Source of the DNA: an uncultured Actinomycetes bacterium
GTDB lineage: Bacteria; Actinomycetota; Acidimicrobiia; Acidimicrobiales; Microtrichaceae
Assembly (NCBI GenBank): GCA_903852755.1
Contig: CAINRS010000055.1
Location: 1 to 41,950, forward strand
Length of the DNA stretch: 41,950 bases
Direction: 5' to 3'
Below the pieces are notes generated by a model, which was given only the letters and a program-made list of their open reading frames with translations, did no database searches and had not been told where the DNA came from. Position numbers and translations under genes: made by a program. Below are positions 6,409 through 14,698 of this stretch, piece after piece. Each line of letters starts with the position of its first letter. Position 1 is the stretch's first letter.

Positions 6409-7188
6409 TCAGTGCCGGCGGAACTGGACGATGGCGGCGAACTCGTCGGGCTCGAGACTGGCCCCGCCGACGAGCGCACCGTCGATGTCGGGCTGGGCCA
6501 TGAGCTCCGCGATGTTGCCCGGCTTGACCGAACCCCCGTACTGCACCCGGAGCGTGGCCGCGGCGTCGGCGGACCACCCGTCGGCGACGACCGAGCGGAT
6601 GTGGGCGCACATGGCCTGGGCGTCGTCGGCCGTGGCGGTGTGGCCGGTCCCGATCGCCCAGATCGGCTCGTAGGCCACGACGAGCGCCCCCACCTGGGCG
6701 GCGCCGATCCCGGCGAGTCCAGCCCGGACCTGGGCTTCGACCCGGGCCTCGGCCTGACCCGACTCCCGTTCCTCGAGCGTCTCGCCGCAGCAGACGATCG
6801 GTGTCATCCCGGCGGCGAGCACCGCGACCGCCTTGCGGTTGACCATCTCGTCGGTCTCACCGAACAACTGCCGTCGTTCCGAGTGCCCCACGATCACGTA
6901 GGCGACGTCGAGCTTGGCGAGCATCGTCGGCGACACCTCACCGGTGAAGGCCCCCTCTGACTCCCAGTACGTGTCCTGGGCGCCGAGCACGATCTCCATC
7001 CGGTCGCTCTCGATGAGCGTCTGGACCGACCGCAGGTCGGTGAACGGCGGGTGGACCGTGACGACGACGTCGTCGACCTCCTCCTCGCCCAGTCGGTAGT
7101 GCAGCTTCTGGACCGCCTGGATGGCCTCGAAGTGGTTCTTGTGCATCTTCCAGTTGCCGCTGATGATCGGCGTGCGGGCCTCGGCCAC
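6409..7188 (-). CDS. tpiA: Triosephosphate isomerase
   Basis: A 259-residue enzyme that interconverts dihydroxyacetone phosphate and glyceraldehyde 3-phosphate. Lys14 (in Asn-Trp-Lys-Met), catalytic His102 (Val-Gly-His-Ser-Glu-Arg-Arg) and catalytic Glu174 (Tyr-Glu-Pro-Ile-Trp-Ala-Ile-Gly-Thr-Gly, the start of the mobile lid) are all present, and the C-terminal phosphate-gripping Gly-Gly-Ser/Gly-Gly-Ala region is intact. The GTG start follows an AGGAGG ribosome binding site. It is the fifth gene of the operon and lies 20 bp after pgk. Confidence 0.97.
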   Translation of the reverse strand: MAEARTPIISGNWKMHKNHFEAIQAVQKLHYRLGEEEVDDVVVTVHPPFTDLRSVQTLIESDRMEIVLGAQDTYWESEGAFTGEVSPTMLAKLDVAYVIVGHSERRQLFGETDEMVNRKAVAVLAAGMTPIVCCGETLEERESGQAEARVEAQVRAGLAGIGAAQVGALVVAYEPIWAIGTGHTATADDAQAMCAHIRSVVADGWSADAAATLRVQYGGSVKPGNIAELMAQPDIDGALVGGASLEPDEFAAIVQFRRH

Positions 7189-7208
7189 GGTGGTTCCTCC
7201 TGGTCCGG

Positions 7209-8348
7209 TCAGTCCCGGGCGTTGGGGGCGTTGCGGAGCGCCTCCAGCCCCGGCAGGTCGCCCTGTTCGATGAGTTCGAGCGACGCACCGCCGCCCGTCG
7301 AGATGTGGTCGATCCGGTCGGCCAGGCCGAACTCGGCGACGGCGGCCGCAGAGTCACCACCACCGATGACCGTCATCCCACGGCACTCGGCGACGGCCTC
7401 GGCCACGGAGCGGGTCCCGGCAGCGAACCTGGGGTCCTCGAACACGCCCATCGGGCCGTTCCACAGCACCGTCCGGGCCTCGGCGATCACGTCGCCGAAC
7501 TCGGCGGCCGAACCCGGCCCGATGTCGAGTCCCATCCATCCGTCGGGCACATCGCGGCCGACGTTGAGCACCTCGCCTCCAGCAGACGGATCACCGATCA
7601 CCCCTCCGGGTCCCAGCGCCACCACGTCGCTCGGGAGCACGAGCCGGTCGCCGTGCCGTTCGAGGAGCGCCGCACAGGCGCCGACCTGGTCCGGCTCACA
7701 CAGCGAGGCCCCCACCGGGTGGCCCATCGCCGAGAAGAACGTGAAGCACATGCCGCCGCCGACGAGCACCCGGTCGGCGACGTCGAGCAAGGCCTCGAGC
7801 ACCCCGAGCTTGTCCGAGACCTTGGACCCACCCGTGATGGCGACGAAGGGCCGTCCCGGCCGTTCACGCAGCCCGAGCAGCACGTCGACCTCCTGGGCGA
7901 GCAGGAACCCGGCGGCCGACGGCAGGGTGCGGGGCGGACCGACGATCGAGGCGTGCGCCCGGTGTGACGCACCGAAGGCGTCGTTCACGTAGGCGTCCTG
8001 TCCCTCGACCAGCCGGGCCACGAACGCGGGATCGTCGGTGGTCTCGCCCGGGTCGAACCGCAGGTTGTCGAGCAGTTCCACGCCCGGAACCAGCTCGGCG
8101 AGCCGCGCCCGCACCGGATCGACCGAGTACCGGGGGTCGGGTGCCCCCTCCGGTCGGCCCAGGTGGGTGCACGCGGTGACCGTCGCCCCCCGCTCCTGCA
8201 ACCATCGCAGTGTGGGCACCGCCGCCCGGATCCGCAGGTCGTCGGTGATCCGGCCGTCCCGGATCGGCACGTTGAAGTCGACCCTGACCAGCACGCGGGC
8301 GCCGTCGAGCGGCGGCAGGTCCTCGAGCTCGGGAACGCCGAACTTCAC
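7209..8348 (-). CDS. pgk: Phosphoglycerate kinase
   Basis: This 379-residue glycolytic kinase makes ATP from 1,3-bisphosphoglycerate. The N-terminal Arg-Val-Asp-Phe-Asn-Val-Pro signature, the His-Leu-Gly-Arg-Pro substrate loop, the Gly-Gly-Ser-Lys-Val-Ser-Asp-Lys hinge region and the nucleotide-binding Trp-Asn-Gly-Pro-Met-Gly-Val-Phe-Glu are present. It is slightly shorter than the usual 390-400 residues. The GTG start overlaps the stop of gap (GTGA), so the two are translationally coupled. Confidence 0.97.
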   Translation of the reverse strand: MKFGVPELEDLPPLDGARVLVRVDFNVPIRDGRITDDLRIRAAVPTLRWLQERGATVTACTHLGRPEGAPDPRYSVDPVRARLAELVPGVELLDNLRFDPGETTDDPAFVARLVEGQDAYVNDAFGASHRAHASIVGPPRTLPSAAGFLLAQEVDVLLGLRERPGRPFVAITGGSKVSDKLGVLEALLDVADRVLVGGGMCFTFFSAMGHPVGASLCEPDQVGACAALLERHGDRLVLPSDVVALGPGGVIGDPSAGGEVLNVGRDVPDGWMGLDIGPGSAAEFGDVIAEARTVLWNGPMGVFEDPRFAAGTRSVAEAVAECRGMTVIGGGDSAAAVAEFGLADRIDHISTGGGASLELIEQGDLPGLEALRNAPNARD

Positions 8349-9355
8349 TGGTTGGCTGCGCCGACGATGAGGGCCAGGTCGACCAGGCGGTTGGAGTATC
8401 CGGCCTCGTTGTCGTACCAGGACAGCACCTTGACCAGGTCACCCTGGGCCATGGTCAACCCGGCGTCGAACACCGAGCTGTAGGGCGAGCCCACGATGTC
8501 GGAGCTGACGAGCGGTTCCTCGCTGTAGGCGAGGATGCCCTCGAGCGGGCCCGAGGCAGCGGCTGCGGCGAACGCTGCGTTGACCTCGTCGACGGTCACC
8601 TCACGGTCCAGGACTCCCACGAAATCGGTGATCGACCCGGTCGGCACCGGGACACGCAGTGAGGTCCCATCGAGCCGACCCTGCATCGACTGCAGCACCA
8701 GGCCGGTCGCCCGCGCGGCGCCGGTCGAGGTCGGGACGATGTTGATCGCTGCGGCCCGAGCGCGACGGAGGTCCTTGTGCGGGCCGTCGACGAGCATCTG
8801 GTCGCCCGTGTAGGCGTGGATCGTGTTCATCAGACCCTTCTGCACGCCGAACGCGTCGTCGAGGACCTTGATGAGCGGGACGAAGCAGTTCGTCGTGCAC
8901 GAGGCGTTGGAGACCACGGTGTGCTGCGCCGGATCGAACGTGTCGTCGTTCACGCCGACCACGAAGGTGGCGTCCGCACCGTTGGACGGTGCCGAGACGA
9001 TGACCCGGGGCGCCCCACCAGCGAGGTGGGCCGCAGCGTCGTCCCGGTCGGTGAAGATGCCCGTCGCCTCGACGACCACGTCGACCCCCAGGTCACCCCA
9101 GGGGATCTCGGCCGGATCCCGGTGCGACACGATCTGCAGCGTGTCGCCGTCGACGTCGATGCCTCCGTCGACCACCTCGATGGTGCCGGGATAGGCGCCG
9201 ACCACCGAGTCACGGGCGAGCAGGTGCGCCATCACATCGACCGAACCCAGGTCGTTCACGGCGACGAAGTCGATGTCGGCGCCCTTGGCCTTGGCCGCCC
9301 GGAAGAAGTTCCTCCCGATGCGCCCGAACCCGTTGATCCCCACACGAACGGTCAT
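8345..9355 (-). CDS. gap: Glyceraldehyde-3-phosphate dehydrogenase, type I
   Basis: A 336-residue enzyme that oxidises glyceraldehyde 3-phosphate with NAD and phosphate. The Rossmann motif Gly-Ile-Asn-Gly-Phe-Gly-Arg-Ile-Gly (6-14), catalytic Cys153 (Ser-Asn-Ala-Ser-Cys-Thr-Thr-Asn-Cys) and His180 (His-Ala-Tyr-Thr-Gly-Asp-Gln) are visible. The ATG follows a good GAGGAG site. Asp35 in Val-Asn-Asp-Leu is the NAD-preferring form. A 45-bp spacer separates it from yvcK; whiA, often found at this point in actinobacteria, is absent. Confidence 0.97.
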   Translation of the reverse strand: MTVRVGINGFGRIGRNFFRAAKAKGADIDFVAVNDLGSVDVMAHLLARDSVVGAYPGTIEVVDGGIDVDGDTLQIVSHRDPAEIPWGDLGVDVVVEATGIFTDRDDAAAHLAGGAPRVIVSAPSNGADATFVVGVNDDTFDPAQHTVVSNASCTTNCFVPLIKVLDDAFGVQKGLMNTIHAYTGDQMLVDGPHKDLRRARAAAINIVPTSTGAARATGLVLQSMQGRLDGTSLRVPVPTGSITDFVGVLDREVTVDEVNAAFAAAAASGPLEGILAYSEEPLVSSDIVGSPYSSVFDAGLTMAQGDLVKVLSWYDNEAGYSNRLVDLALIVGAANQ

Positions 9356-9375
9356 GTCACTCCTCAGCTCGTCTC

Positions 9376-9385
9376 GTTCCGGAAC
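9376..9385. promoter_or_regulatory. 10-bp palindrome upstream of gap
   Basis: GTTCCGGAAC is a perfect palindrome lying 20 bp before the gap start, in the only real spacer between yvcK and gap. It could be an operator; nothing else supports that, and a 10-bp palindrome of this base content can arise by chance. Confidence 0.2.
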
Positions 9386-9400
9386 ATGCGAGCACGTACC

Positions 9401-10291
9401 CTACGCGGCCCGCCAGTCGGCACCGGTGAGACCGGCCAGGACGGGTCCCAGCAGGTCGCTCCGGTGCGCGCCACCGCCGGGATCGGCCAGTTGGGCGCCG
9501 ACCAGTCGCACCGGCAAACCGGCTGGAGCCTCGCCGAGCGTCGCCGGGTCGTAGACGACCACCGCCGGTCGGATGCCGTGCCGTTCGAGTGCGGCGACGT
9601 GCTCGGCGACGCCGTACCCGGCGGTCTCCGACGCCTGGGGCCGCAGGTTGCAGACGTAGACGAGTCGGTCCGCCGCCCCCCGCAGTGCGTCACCGACCCC
9701 CGGGACGGCCGCTGCGGCCAGGACGCTCGTGTAGAGCGATCCCGGGCCGAGCACCACCTGATCGGCCCCGACGATCGCCGCGACGGCCGCCGGACACGCC
9801 GGGGCGTCGGAGGGCTCCACGGTCACGACGTCGAGATCCGGCTGTCGGGCGACCGCCACCTGTCCCCGCACCTCGGCCCCGGAGCCGACCACTCCCCGCA
9901 GTTGCACCGGGACGGTGGTGGTGGGGAGCACCCGGCCGACCGTGCCCAGCAACCTGCCGACCTCGTCGAGCGCTGCGACCAGGTCGCGCTCGGAGTCCTC
10001 GAGCGCCGCGATGAGCAGGTTGCCGAACGCGTGACCCTCGAGCTCGCCGGCGTCGAACCGGTGCTCCATCGCCCGGAGCAACGGTGACGTCTCCCCGGCG
10101 AGCGCGACCAGGCACTTGCGCAGGTCCCCGGGGGCCGGGCGGTCGCCTGCGGCGCGGAGCCGGCCGGTCGAGCCGCCGTCGTCGGCCACCGACACCACGG
10201 CGGTGACGGACCTGGCGTAGCCCCGGCCGGCGCGCAGGGTCGCCGCGAGTCCGTGGCCGCCGCCCACGGCCACGACGTCGGGAGCGCTCAC
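9401..10291 (-). CDS. yvcK: Gluconeogenesis factor YvcK/CofD-like protein
   Basis: A 296-residue protein of the YvcK (UPF0052) family, which binds UDP-sugars and in other bacteria links carbon metabolism to cell-wall synthesis and morphology. The nucleotide-binding Val-Gly-Gly-Gly-His-Gly-Leu, the Val-Ser-Val-Ala-Asp-Asp-Gly-Gly-Ser-Thr-Gly motif, Pro-Gly-Asp-Leu-Arg-Lys-Cys and a Gly-Pro-Gly-Ser-Leu-Tyr-Thr-Ser motif are all present. The GTG start overlaps the stop of rapZ (GTGA). It sits between rapZ and gap. Confidence 0.92.
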   Translation of the reverse strand: MSAPDVVAVGGGHGLAATLRAGRGYARSVTAVVSVADDGGSTGRLRAAGDRPAPGDLRKCLVALAGETSPLLRAMEHRFDAGELEGHAFGNLLIAALEDSERDLVAALDEVGRLLGTVGRVLPTTTVPVQLRGVVGSGAEVRGQVAVARQPDLDVVTVEPSDAPACPAAVAAIVGADQVVLGPGSLYTSVLAAAAVPGVGDALRGAADRLVYVCNLRPQASETAGYGVAEHVAALERHGIRPAVVVYDPATLGEAPAGLPVRLVGAQLADPGGGAHRSDLLGPVLAGLTGADWRAA

Positions 10292-11139
10292 CGGTCGACG
10301 TCCCGGTGTCGGATCCGGGTCTCGACGCCGAGGTCCCCGAGCCACACCGCCACCTGTTCGGCGATCGCCACCGAGCGGTGCCGCCCCCCGGTGCAACCGA
10401 ACGCGACGGTCAGGACCGCCTTGCCCTCGCTCAGGTACGCGGGGAGCAGCATCTCGAGCAACTCCTCGACCTTGGTCACGAACTCGGACGTGATCGGGAA
10501 CGAGTTCACGTACTCCTGGATCTCGACGTCACGACCCGACAGCGGCCGGAGGTCCTCGACCCAGTACGGGTTCGGGAGGAACCGGCAGTCGAGCACGAGG
10601 TCGACGTCCGGAGGAACACCGTGCTTGAAGCCGAACGACGTGACCGTGACCTGGGTGCGCGACGAGGTCTCCCCCGGGGCGAACAGGTCGTGCACCCGGG
10701 CCCGCAGGTCGTGGACGTTCAACTCGGTCGTGTCGATCAGGACGTCAGCGGCACCCCGCACCTCACCGAGCAGGACGCGCTCCTGCTCCACGGCCGCCTC
10801 GACCGACCCCGTCTCGGCGAGCAGCGGGTGCCGCCGCTTGGACTCGCCGTACCGCCGGACCAACGTGGCCGTCGAGGCGTCCAGGAAGACGGTCCGGATG
10901 GCGGCGCCGGTCTCCCGCAACCGGTCGAGTTCGGTCGCCACCAGCGAGGCGTCGGCGCCGGTGCCCACCACCAACGCCAGAGGCGCGGCGTCCTCCTGGA
11001 ACCGGGCGAGTTCCGCCACCTTGGGGACGAGTTCCGAGGGGAGGTTGTCGATCACGAACCACCCGAGGTCCTCGAGGGTCTTGCCGACCTGCGTCCTCCC
11101 CGCCCCGGACATCCCGGCGATCACGACCAGATCGACCAC
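10288..11139 (-). CDS. rapZ: RNase adapter/nucleotide-binding protein RapZ
   Basis: A 283-residue P-loop protein (YvcJ/RapZ family, UPF0042). Its P-loop is Gly-Met-Ser-Gly-Ala-Gly-Arg-Thr, with Arg where a classic Walker A has Lys, which is usual for actinobacterial members. The Val-Ile-Asp-Asn-Leu-Pro motif and a C-terminal Gly-Cys-Thr-Gly-Gly-Arg-His-Arg-Ser motif are clear. In enteric bacteria RapZ controls GlmS through small RNAs; in actinobacteria the role is not settled. It is the first gene of the row rapZ to ppk2. A TAGCGT box 7 nt before the GTG suggests a leaderless transcript. Confidence 0.93.
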   Translation of the reverse strand: MVDLVVIAGMSGAGRTQVGKTLEDLGWFVIDNLPSELVPKVAELARFQEDAAPLALVVGTGADASLVATELDRLRETGAAIRTVFLDASTATLVRRYGESKRRHPLLAETGSVEAAVEQERVLLGEVRGAADVLIDTTELNVHDLRARVHDLFAPGETSSRTQVTVTSFGFKHGVPPDVDLVLDCRFLPNPYWVEDLRPLSGRDVEIQEYVNSFPITSEFVTKVEELLEMLLPAYLSEGKAVLTVAFGCTGGRHRSVAIAEQVAVWLGDLGVETRIRHRDVDR

Positions 11140-11146
11140 ATCACAG

Positions 11147-11152
11147 ACGCTA
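11147..11152 (-). promoter_or_regulatory. -10 element of the rapZ operon (leaderless)
   Basis: TAGCGT on the minus strand is followed by 7 nt and then the GTG of rapZ. The same hexamer and spacing occur before uvrC. Confidence 0.5.
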
Positions 11153-11222
11153 GCGGCATCAGGTGCATCCGGTTCCCAACCTCGCGACGAAGACCGAGCA
11201 ACCCAACCAAGGAGGCGCTCCG

Positions 11223-11804
11223 ATGCGCAGCAAGACCCTGTCCACCCTCGTCGCCCTGCTCCTCGGGCTCGGCCTCGTCGCAGCAGCCTGCAGCAGTGAC
11301 GACAAGTCGGCCCAGGAGGCCAACAGCAACACGACCACGACGGTCGCTGAGGACGGCGCCACGACGACCGCCCCCGCCGAGACCGGCACGATCGTCGACA
11401 TCGCCGCCGGCAACCCGGACTTCTCGACGCTGGTCGAGCTGGTGACCGCTGCTGGCCTGGGCGAGACGCTGTCGGGCTCCGGTCCGTTCACGGTCTTCGC
11501 ACCGACCAACGAGGCCTTCGCAGCAGTGCCGGCCGACACCCTGGCCGCCCTGCAGGCCGACCCGACCGGTGCGCTGACCGACGTGCTCAAGCTGCACGTC
11601 ATCTCGGGTGAGGTGGACGCCGAGGCGGCGACCGCTGCGGCCGGTACCTGCGTCGAGACCCTCGGCGGCAAGGTGAAGGTCGAGAAGGTCGGTGACGGCC
11701 TGACCATCGGTGGCGTGCCGATCGTCAGCACCGACATCAAGGGCTCGAACGGCATCATCCACGTGCTCGGCGGCGTGATCACCGCTCCGTCCGAGGGCTG
11801 CTGA
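11223..11804 (+). CDS. Fasciclin-domain lipoprotein
   Basis: A 193-residue lipoprotein. The signal peptide ends in Val-Ala-Ala-Ala-Cys (Cys23), followed by a Thr/Ala linker (about 24-53) and one fasciclin (FAS1) domain (about 55-190). Its H1 motif reads Phe-Thr-Val-Phe-Ala-Pro-Thr-Asn-Glu-Ala-Phe, and a Leu-Lys-Leu-His-Val-Ile core and a C-terminal Asn-Gly-Ile-Ile-His-Val-Leu (H2) follow. FAS1 domains mediate adhesion at the cell surface. An AAGGAGG site lies 8 nt before the ATG, and the strong hairpin at 11819-11858 ends the transcript, so it is a single-gene unit divergent from rapZ. Confidence 0.92.
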   Translation: MRSKTLSTLVALLLGLGLVAAACSSDDKSAQEANSNTTTTVAEDGATTTAPAETGTIVDIAAGNPDFSTLVELVTAAGLGETLSGSGPFTVFAPTNEAFAAVPADTLAALQADPTGALTDVLKLHVISGEVDAEAATAAAGTCVETLGGKVKVEKVGDGLTIGGVPIVSTDIKGSNGIIHVLGGVITAPSEGC

Positions 11805-11818
11805 TCCCGCTGACGCCC

Positions 11819-11858
11819 GGAGACGCCCGCCGGTCCACACGGCCCGGCGGGCGTCTCC
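11819..11858. terminator. Strong hairpin terminator after the fasciclin gene
   Basis: A perfect 15-bp stem (11819-11833 with 11844-11858) surrounds a 10-nt loop. It sits just after the fasciclin stop codon and before the convergent methyltransferase stop at 11920, so it may serve both strands. Confidence 0.85.
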
Positions 11859-11919
11859 GCGTCCGAGATGCTGGTGCACGGGTGCAGGCGAGGAACGCCG
11901 CGCCGACGTCCACCGCCCC

Positions 11920-12663
11920 TCAGCCGGCGCGGAATCGGAGGACCGCGAGCCTCGGGATGGTGTCCGCTCGGCTGAAGTTCCAGTAGCGCTCGAGGTGCGA
12001 GGCCGGTGGAGCAGGCTCGTCGAGGTGCTCGAGCCGGAGCCCCCGGTCCCCCGCCTCGTTCACGTACCGCCCGAGCGGACGGTGGTGGAACGTCAACTCC
12101 ACTCCGTCGTCGACCTCCTCGACGGTCGTCACCTCCCGCAGGTAGGCGCCGATGCGCCAGTACTGCTCGGGCGGCTCCACCACCTGGTCGTCGATCCACC
12201 CGCTCCCGGGCGTCTGGAGCAGCGGGTGGTTCATCACCACGACCAGCACTCCTCCCGTCCGCAGGACCCGGGCGACCTCGTGGAGCGCCCCGGCGAGGTC
12301 GGCGACGTGTTCCAGGACGAGGGAGCAGACCACGGCGTCGACGGACGAGGACGCCACGGGCAGGTCGGCGATGGCGCCCTGGGCGAACAGGGGACCGTCG
12401 ACCGCCCGGGCTGCGGTGAGCTGCGAACGGACGGCGTCGATGCCGAGTACGCACCGAGCGGGCGATGCTGCGTACCTGCCGACCTGGCCGTCGCCACACC
12501 CCAGGTCGAGCACGGTTCCCCGGGCCGGCAACGACGCCTCGACCAGCGGCAGGATCTGCTCGACGTACTCCTCGTCGGCACCACCGGTGAACTCACGTCG
12601 CCACCACGCAGCGTGCGCCTCCCACTCGGCCACCACGGCCCGGTCCCGATCACCCACGGTCAC
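11920..12663 (-). CDS. Class I SAM-dependent methyltransferase
   Basis: A 247-residue protein. Motif I is Val-Leu-Asp-Leu-Gly-Cys-Gly-Asp-Gly (about 51-59), the acidic end of strand 2 is Gly-Ile-Asp-Ala, and motif IV/V reads Val-Cys-Ser-Leu-Val-Leu-Glu-His-Val. This is the Methyltransf_11 fold, where the substrate cannot be told from sequence. The GTG start overlaps the 3' end of uvrC by 14 bp, so the two are probably co-transcribed; another GTG 6 nt further in is possible. It lies next to DNA-repair genes, but nothing shows that it acts on nucleic acid. Confidence 0.75.
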   Translation of the reverse strand: MTVGDRDRAVVAEWEAHAAWWRREFTGGADEEYVEQILPLVEASLPARGTVLDLGCGDGQVGRYAASPARCVLGIDAVRSQLTAARAVDGPLFAQGAIADLPVASSSVDAVVCSLVLEHVADLAGALHEVARVLRTGGVLVVVMNHPLLQTPGSGWIDDQVVEPPEQYWRIGAYLREVTTVEEVDDGVELTFHHRPLGRYVNEAGDRGLRLEHLDEPAPPASHLERYWNFSRADTIPRLAVLRFRAG

Positions 12664-14521
12664 CCGCGGTTCCGTGCAGCGCCTCGTGGATGGCGACCGC
12701 CACGACGTCGGGCAGCCAACTCCGGGCGACCAGGTCCTCGAGTCCGGCCCGCCTGAGGCCGCGCAGGCCGCCGAACTCGGCGAGCAGGCGCTCCCGACGT
12801 CGTGGGCCGAGCCCGGGCACCTCGTCGAGCACCGACTCGGTCATCCTGCGCCCGCGGAGCTGACGGTGGTACCCGAGGGCGAACCGGTGCGACTCGTCAC
12901 GGATGCGCTGCAGCAGGAACAGCGCCTCGCTCCCCCGTCGGACCTCCACCGGCGCGCTCCGACCCGGGACGAACACCTGCTCGAACTCCTTGGCCAGCGC
13001 CGCCGCAGGCACCTCTTCGGTGAGGCCCAGGTCCGCGAGCACCCGGACCGCCACCGACAGCTGACCCTTGCCACCGTCGACCAGCAGCAGCTGCGGCGGG
13101 TAGGCGAAGCGACCCCGCTCGGACGCCGGCCGCGCCGACTCCTCGAGGTAGTTGGAGAAACGGCGGCGCAGCACCTCGTCCATGGCGGCGAAGTCGTCGT
13201 TGCCGGTCACGTTGCGGAGCCGGAACCGGCGGTACTCCGACGGTCGGGGCAGGCCGTCCTCGAGGACGACCATGGACCCGACGTAGTCCGACCCCTGCAG
13301 GTGGCTCATGTCGTAGCACTCGATCCGGAGCGGCGCCTCGGGGAGGCCGAGTGCCTCCTGCAGCTCGTTCAGGGCGCGGGCCCGGCTGTTGTGGTCGCTC
13401 CCCCGCCGCAGCCGGTGGCGGGTGAACGCATCGGCGGCGTTGCGCTCGACGGTCTCGGCGAGCTGTCGCTTGTCGCCCCGCTGCGGCACACGCAGGCGGA
13501 CCCGGCTGCCGCGGCCGGCGGTCAGGTACTCCTCGTACACCGCTGCGTCCTCGGGCAGCACCGGGACCAACACCTCCTTGGGCCAGCCCACCGCCGGTTC
13601 CTCCCCGTAGACCTCCTCGAGGACCGCAGCCACGGTCTGGCCGGGGTCGAGGTCCATCACCTTGTCGAGCACGAACCCGAGCCGACCGACCACCCGGCCA
13701 CGACGGACGAAGAAGACCTGGGCCGAGGCCTCGAGCGGGTCCTCGACGACGCCGACCACGTCGACGTCCTCGGAGCGCCCGCCGACCATCTGCTGGCGCT
13801 CCACCGCGCGCCGGACCGCAGCGAGCCGATCACGGACCCGGGCAGCGGTCTCGAAGTCCAGCGCAGCGGACGCTGCGGCCATCTGCTCCTCGAGGGCGTG
13901 GACCACCGGATCGGTGTCGCCCTCGAGGAATCGGGCCAGGTCGCCGACCAGCTGGTCGTAGTCCCCTCGCTCCACCTCGCCGACACACGGTCCGGAGCAC
14001 TTCTCGATGTGGAACAGCAGGCACGGTCGCCCCTGTCGCTCGTGTCGACGGAACTTGGCGTCCGAGCAGGTCCGCAGCGGGAAGGTCCGCAGGAGCTCAT
14101 CCAGCGTCTCCCGGATGGCGTAGGCGTGGGCGTATGGACCGAAGTAGCGGGTGCCCCGGCGACGACGACCTCGCACCACCATGGGCCGGGGCCACTCGTC
14201 GGCGACGGTGAGTGCCAGGTAGGGGTAGGACTTGTCGTCGACCAGCCGGACGTTGAACCGCGGACGGTGCTCCTTGATGAGCGAGTACTCGAGCATCAGG
14301 GCCTCGACCTCGTTGGCCACCTGGATCCACTCGACCGACGCAGCGGCCGCCACCATCTGGGCCGTGCGGACCGGCAGGTTGGCCGGCGACTGGAAGTAGT
14401 TGGCGAGCCGCTGCCGCAACGAACGGGCCTTGCCGACGTAGATCACCCGACCGTCCGGATCCAGGAACTGGTAGCTCCCCGGGGCGTCAGGAATGCTCCC
14501 CGACGGTGGCCGCTCGAGCAT
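12650..14521 (-). CDS. uvrC: Excinuclease ABC subunit C
   Basis: This 623-residue nuclease of nucleotide excision repair makes both incisions around a lesion held by UvrB. A GIY-YIG domain (about 10-90; here the motif reads Gly-Ser-Tyr and Val-Ile-Tyr-Val-Gly-Lys-Ala), the cysteine cluster near 150-175 (Cys-Leu-Leu-Phe-His-Ile-Glu-Lys-Cys), a UVR domain (about 205-235), the RNase H-like catalytic domain and a C-terminal helix-hairpin-helix pair (Val-Pro-Gly-Leu-Gly) are visible. The ATG at 14521 is preferred because TAGCGT lies exactly 7 nt upstream, as for rapZ; an earlier in-frame ATG near 14564 lacks such support. Confidence 0.95.
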   Translation of the reverse strand: MLERPPSGSIPDAPGSYQFLDPDGRVIYVGKARSLRQRLANYFQSPANLPVRTAQMVAAAASVEWIQVANEVEALMLEYSLIKEHRPRFNVRLVDDKSYPYLALTVADEWPRPMVVRGRRRRGTRYFGPYAHAYAIRETLDELLRTFPLRTCSDAKFRRHERQGRPCLLFHIEKCSGPCVGEVERGDYDQLVGDLARFLEGDTDPVVHALEEQMAAASAALDFETAARVRDRLAAVRRAVERQQMVGGRSEDVDVVGVVEDPLEASAQVFFVRRGRVVGRLGFVLDKVMDLDPGQTVAAVLEEVYGEEPAVGWPKEVLVPVLPEDAAVYEEYLTAGRGSRVRLRVPQRGDKRQLAETVERNAADAFTRHRLRRGSDHNSRARALNELQEALGLPEAPLRIECYDMSHLQGSDYVGSMVVLEDGLPRPSEYRRFRLRNVTGNDDFAAMDEVLRRRFSNYLEESARPASERGRFAYPPQLLLVDGGKGQLSVAVRVLADLGLTEEVPAAALAKEFEQVFVPGRSAPVEVRRGSEALFLLQRIRDESHRFALGYHRQLRGRRMTESVLDEVPGLGPRRRERLLAEFGGLRGLRRAGLEDLVARSWLPDVVAVAIHEALHGTAGDRG

Positions 14522-14528
14522 CACCGAG

Positions 14529-14534
14529 ACGCTA
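14529..14534 (-). promoter_or_regulatory. -10 element of uvrC (leaderless)
   Basis: TAGCGT on the minus strand followed by 7 nt and ATG; this decides the uvrC start. No LexA-box-like sequence was seen here. Confidence 0.45.
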
Positions 14535-14557
14535 CCGCCGCTGTCGGTGGTGCGGGC

Positions 14558-14563
14558 TACCAT
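14558..14563 (+). promoter_or_regulatory. Possible -10 element of nadA
   Basis: TACCAT on the plus strand would give a leader of about 130 nt before nadA. In that leader a short stem-loop (CCACC-TGCG-GGTGG, 14666-14679) sits directly before the ribosome binding site. Confidence 0.3.
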
Positions 14564-14698
14564 GCGGGTACCGGCCTGGCACCCGGCGACATCAACGTTC
14601 GAGACCGACAACCCCGTGGCGAGGCGACCAGGCTGCCCCCACCGGTCACATCGAGCGTCACAGCGCCACCTGCGGGTGGTGTCACAGGAGGACCATCC

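Noticed and set aside
12152-14698. Long plus-strand reading frame in front of and joined to nadA
   Set aside because: It is antisense to uvrC and the methyltransferase, whose protein families are certain. The frame is open only because of high GC content.
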